The notes beneath the pieces were generated by a model. That model was not told where the DNA came from. It saw only the letters and a program-made list of their open reading frames with translations, and did no database searches. Positions 44,601-46,309 of a DNA stretch of 46,309 bases are shown piece by piece. The first letter of the stretch is position 1. Every line of letters begins with the position of its first letter. The DNA is from Nitratireductor aquibiodomus NL21 = JCM 21793 (lineage in GTDB: Bacteria; Pseudomonadota; Alphaproteobacteria; Rhizobiales; Rhizobiaceae), in contig NZ_BAMP01000028.1 of assembly GCF_000615975.1 (NCBI RefSeq), forward strand, positions 1-46,309. Reading direction: 5' to 3'. Both the position numbers and the translations under genes were made by a program.

Positions 44601-46309
44601 TTGCCGGCGGCACCAAACGTTTCCATGAGCAAGACCCTGACGGGTGAAAGTGGCAGTCTGCCAGGCACCGTGGAAGCGGGTGAACGTCTCACTTACACGA
44701 TCACCCTGACCAATCAGGGCGGCGAGGCGTCCAATTTTGCGGTCGAGGATTATTTCGATCCGAACACGATCTTCGTCAATGCGAGCAATGGCGGCCAGCT
44801 ATCTGGCGACCACATTGCCTGGTCGGGCCTGACGGTTCCCGCGCACGATGGCGTCAACCCCGGTCAACTGGTGTTGACCGTGCAGGTGGATGTCGCCGAC
44901 CCGCTGCCAAACGGTGTCCCCAGTGTCTCCAACATCATCAAGGAACCTGGCGCTCCTGATCCCGTCTGTCCGTCCGCACAGTGCGTGGTGACGCCGACCG
45001 AGGGGGCCGTCACCATTATGAAGGAACTCGTGGGCGAAACCGGTTCCCAGGTCGGCGTGGCGGAACCCGGCGAGACGCTGACCTATAACATCACACTGAC
45101 AAACACCGGCGGTGAAGCGACAGGCTATGCCGTGCAGGACGTACTTGATCCCAATACGACTTTCGGTTCCGCTTCGAATGGTGGCGTCGACAACGGGACG
45201 ACGATTGACTGGAGCGGGCTGACGGTTCCAGCCTATTCGGGAGGAGCGCCTGGAACGCTCGTGCTGACGGTGGCGGTCCGGGTGGTGGACCCGTTACCGG
45301 CCGGTGTCTCGCAGGTTTCCAATATTGCAAAGAAGCCAGGGGACCCTGATCCCGTCTGCCCCTCCAGCCAGTGCGTGATTACGCCGTCTGCGAACGTTGT
45401 GACGATTGCCAAGCGCTCGTCGGTGAGGGCGGGGCTCTAGCCGGCATGGCCGAGCCCGGTGAGACGCTCACCTATGAAATCACCCTGTCGAATGACGGAG
45501 GCGCGGCAAACAATTACGCGCTTCAGGATGTGCTCGATCCCAACACGGTCTTTGTCTCGGCCACCAATGGCGGGGTCGACAACACCACGACGATCGACTG
45601 GAGCGGGCTCACCGTGCCTGCCCATGATGGTGCAAATCCCGGTACGCTAGTTCTCACGGCTGAAGTTCGTGTTGCAGACCCGCTGCCGACGGGTGTCACC
45701 GAGCTGCGCAACATTGCCAAGCAACCGGGGGATCCAGACCCCTCCTGTCCCTCGAACCAGTGTGTTGTGACACCGGCACAGGACGCAAGGCTGGTGCTTG
45801 CGAAGACCGGTGCCTATGAGGACAGCAATGGCGATGGTGTCGCAAGCGTTGGTGATCTGATCCGCTACACTTTCACTGTTCGAAACGACGGCAATGTCGA
45901 ACTTCAGGATGTTGCGCCGGTCGACAACGGGCCGACATTCGGCGGTAAGGCCGGCGCTGGCACCCTTTCGAGCTATACGCCGAACAGGGCGACACTGACG
46001 CCGGGCGGCGAGCAGGTCTTTACCGCCACCTATGCCCTGACACGGCCGGATATCGATCTGGCTGCGGGGTTGACCGATGCGGTGGAGAACAAGGCGGTTG
46101 CCCGCGGTTATGCCAACGGCAGTGTTGTGAGCGGTCAGCCAGTGGATTCCAATGAGAGTGCGTCTCTGCTGGCGCTGCCGGCGGCCACCAGCACGGTGTC
46201 GGTGGAAAAAGTCGCGCTGCTGCATAGCATACGCCGCGGCGAGCAGGCCCCGTTCGTAATCCGGCTCACCAATCACTCCGGTTCAGTCGTCACCGGTCTC
46301 ACAGTCACA
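41623..46309 (+). CDS. Large secreted DUF11-repeat surface protein, N-terminal part (two one-base frameshifts; runs off window)
   Basis: Start at the ATG at 41623. The signal peptide is unusually long, with a basic N-region and hydrophobic LIAAFLVVFAWAFMG, ending AQAQ (about 50). The order is: a propeller-like DUF6923-type domain (FSFDTSVNPFIVN, YNAIGFNPADNYIYAL; about 60-270), a DUF11 domain, two prealbumin-like repeats beginning VVNDDGG and ending CTITNDD (about 410-600), then six near-identical 130-residue DUF11-like units, then two divergent DUF11 units to the window edge. Frames break at 43921-43925 (GGG read as GG) and 45411-45415 (GG read as G). It is exported. Adhesin or matrix role is inferred; the anchor lies outside the window. 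Confidence 0.82.
43441..45780 (+). repeat. Six tandem about 390-bp coding repeats (DUF11-like units)
   Basis: Units start near 43441, 43826, 44230, 44619, 45009 and 45400. Each encodes about 130 residues: K-x-LVGE-x-G, PGE-x-LTY-x-ITLTN, a central WSGLTVPA block, ADPLP, and an end block PGDPDP-x-CPS-x-QCVV. The two cysteines of each CPSxQC recur in every unit and could form one disulfide per repeat. Unit-to-unit similarity suggests recent tandem duplication and possible length variation between strains. Confidence 0.85.

Noticed and set aside
43441..45780. Regularly spaced repeats as a CRISPR array
   Set aside because: The period is about 390 bp and the repeats encode continuous protein domains; there are no short repeats with unique spacers.

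Overview
The window reads as an alphaproteobacterial chromosome or large-replicon segment. The clues are high G+C, alphaproteobacterial-looking protein families, fused DppD/DppF-type ATPases and many TonB-dependent receptors. It is probably from the order Rhizobiales (Brucellaceae/Rhizobiaceae type), but no rRNA or housekeeping marker fixes this. I see no rRNA, tRNA, CRISPR array or intact mobile element.

Bases 1-29,800 are an iron/metallophore uptake island made of four separate TonB-dependent receptor loci, each with a local regulator. Locus A (minus, 5146 to <1): AraC regulator, TonB receptor, O-methyltransferase-like enzyme, NitT/TauT-type binding protein, and a permease cut by the window edge. 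Locus B: a TonB receptor (minus, 7550-5431) divergent from a TetR regulator (7995-8638), plus a minus-strand operon (15196-8669). That operon encodes a YbtP/YbtQ (IrtA/IrtB)-like pair of exporter-fold ABC proteins and a FatD/FatC/FatB-like siderophore importer without its own ATPase. Near-identical 23-bp inverted repeats at 7798-7820 and 15299-15321 suggest that the two transcription units share a regulator. Locus C (plus, 15886-24053): AraC regulator, MFS permease, a single-chain fusion of two exporter-fold ABC units, and a TonB receptor; the gene order recalls ybtA-ybtX-ybtPQ-fyuA. Locus D: AraC regulator (28777-29781, plus) divergent from an MFS permease-TonB receptor-FAD oxidoreductase operon (28643-24214, minus). 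No siderophore synthetase is visible, so the region looks built for uptake of xenosiderophores or other metallophores.

Bases 29,854-40,082 form a catabolic block. A minus-strand operon runs from 38881 to 30794: Dpp/Opp-type binding protein, two permeases, fused ATPases, alpha/beta hydrolase, PaiB-like FMN protein and amidase. It is followed by an AraC regulator. Divergent from it is a GhrA-like 2-hydroxyacid dehydrogenase. Import of an amide- or ester-containing oligopeptide-like solute followed by hydrolysis is the simplest reading.

Bases 40,083-46,309 hold an IS3-family transposase remnant, another AraC regulator and the first 4.7 kb of a very large secreted DUF11-repeat protein that runs off the right edge.

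Eleven frameshifts across ten genes interrupt otherwise well-preserved proteins. Every one is repaired by adding a single base, and most fall where lengthening a short homopolymer restores the frame. This looks like systematic sequencing or consensus error rather than gene decay. The affected genes are therefore annotated as full-length CDS with the break noted.
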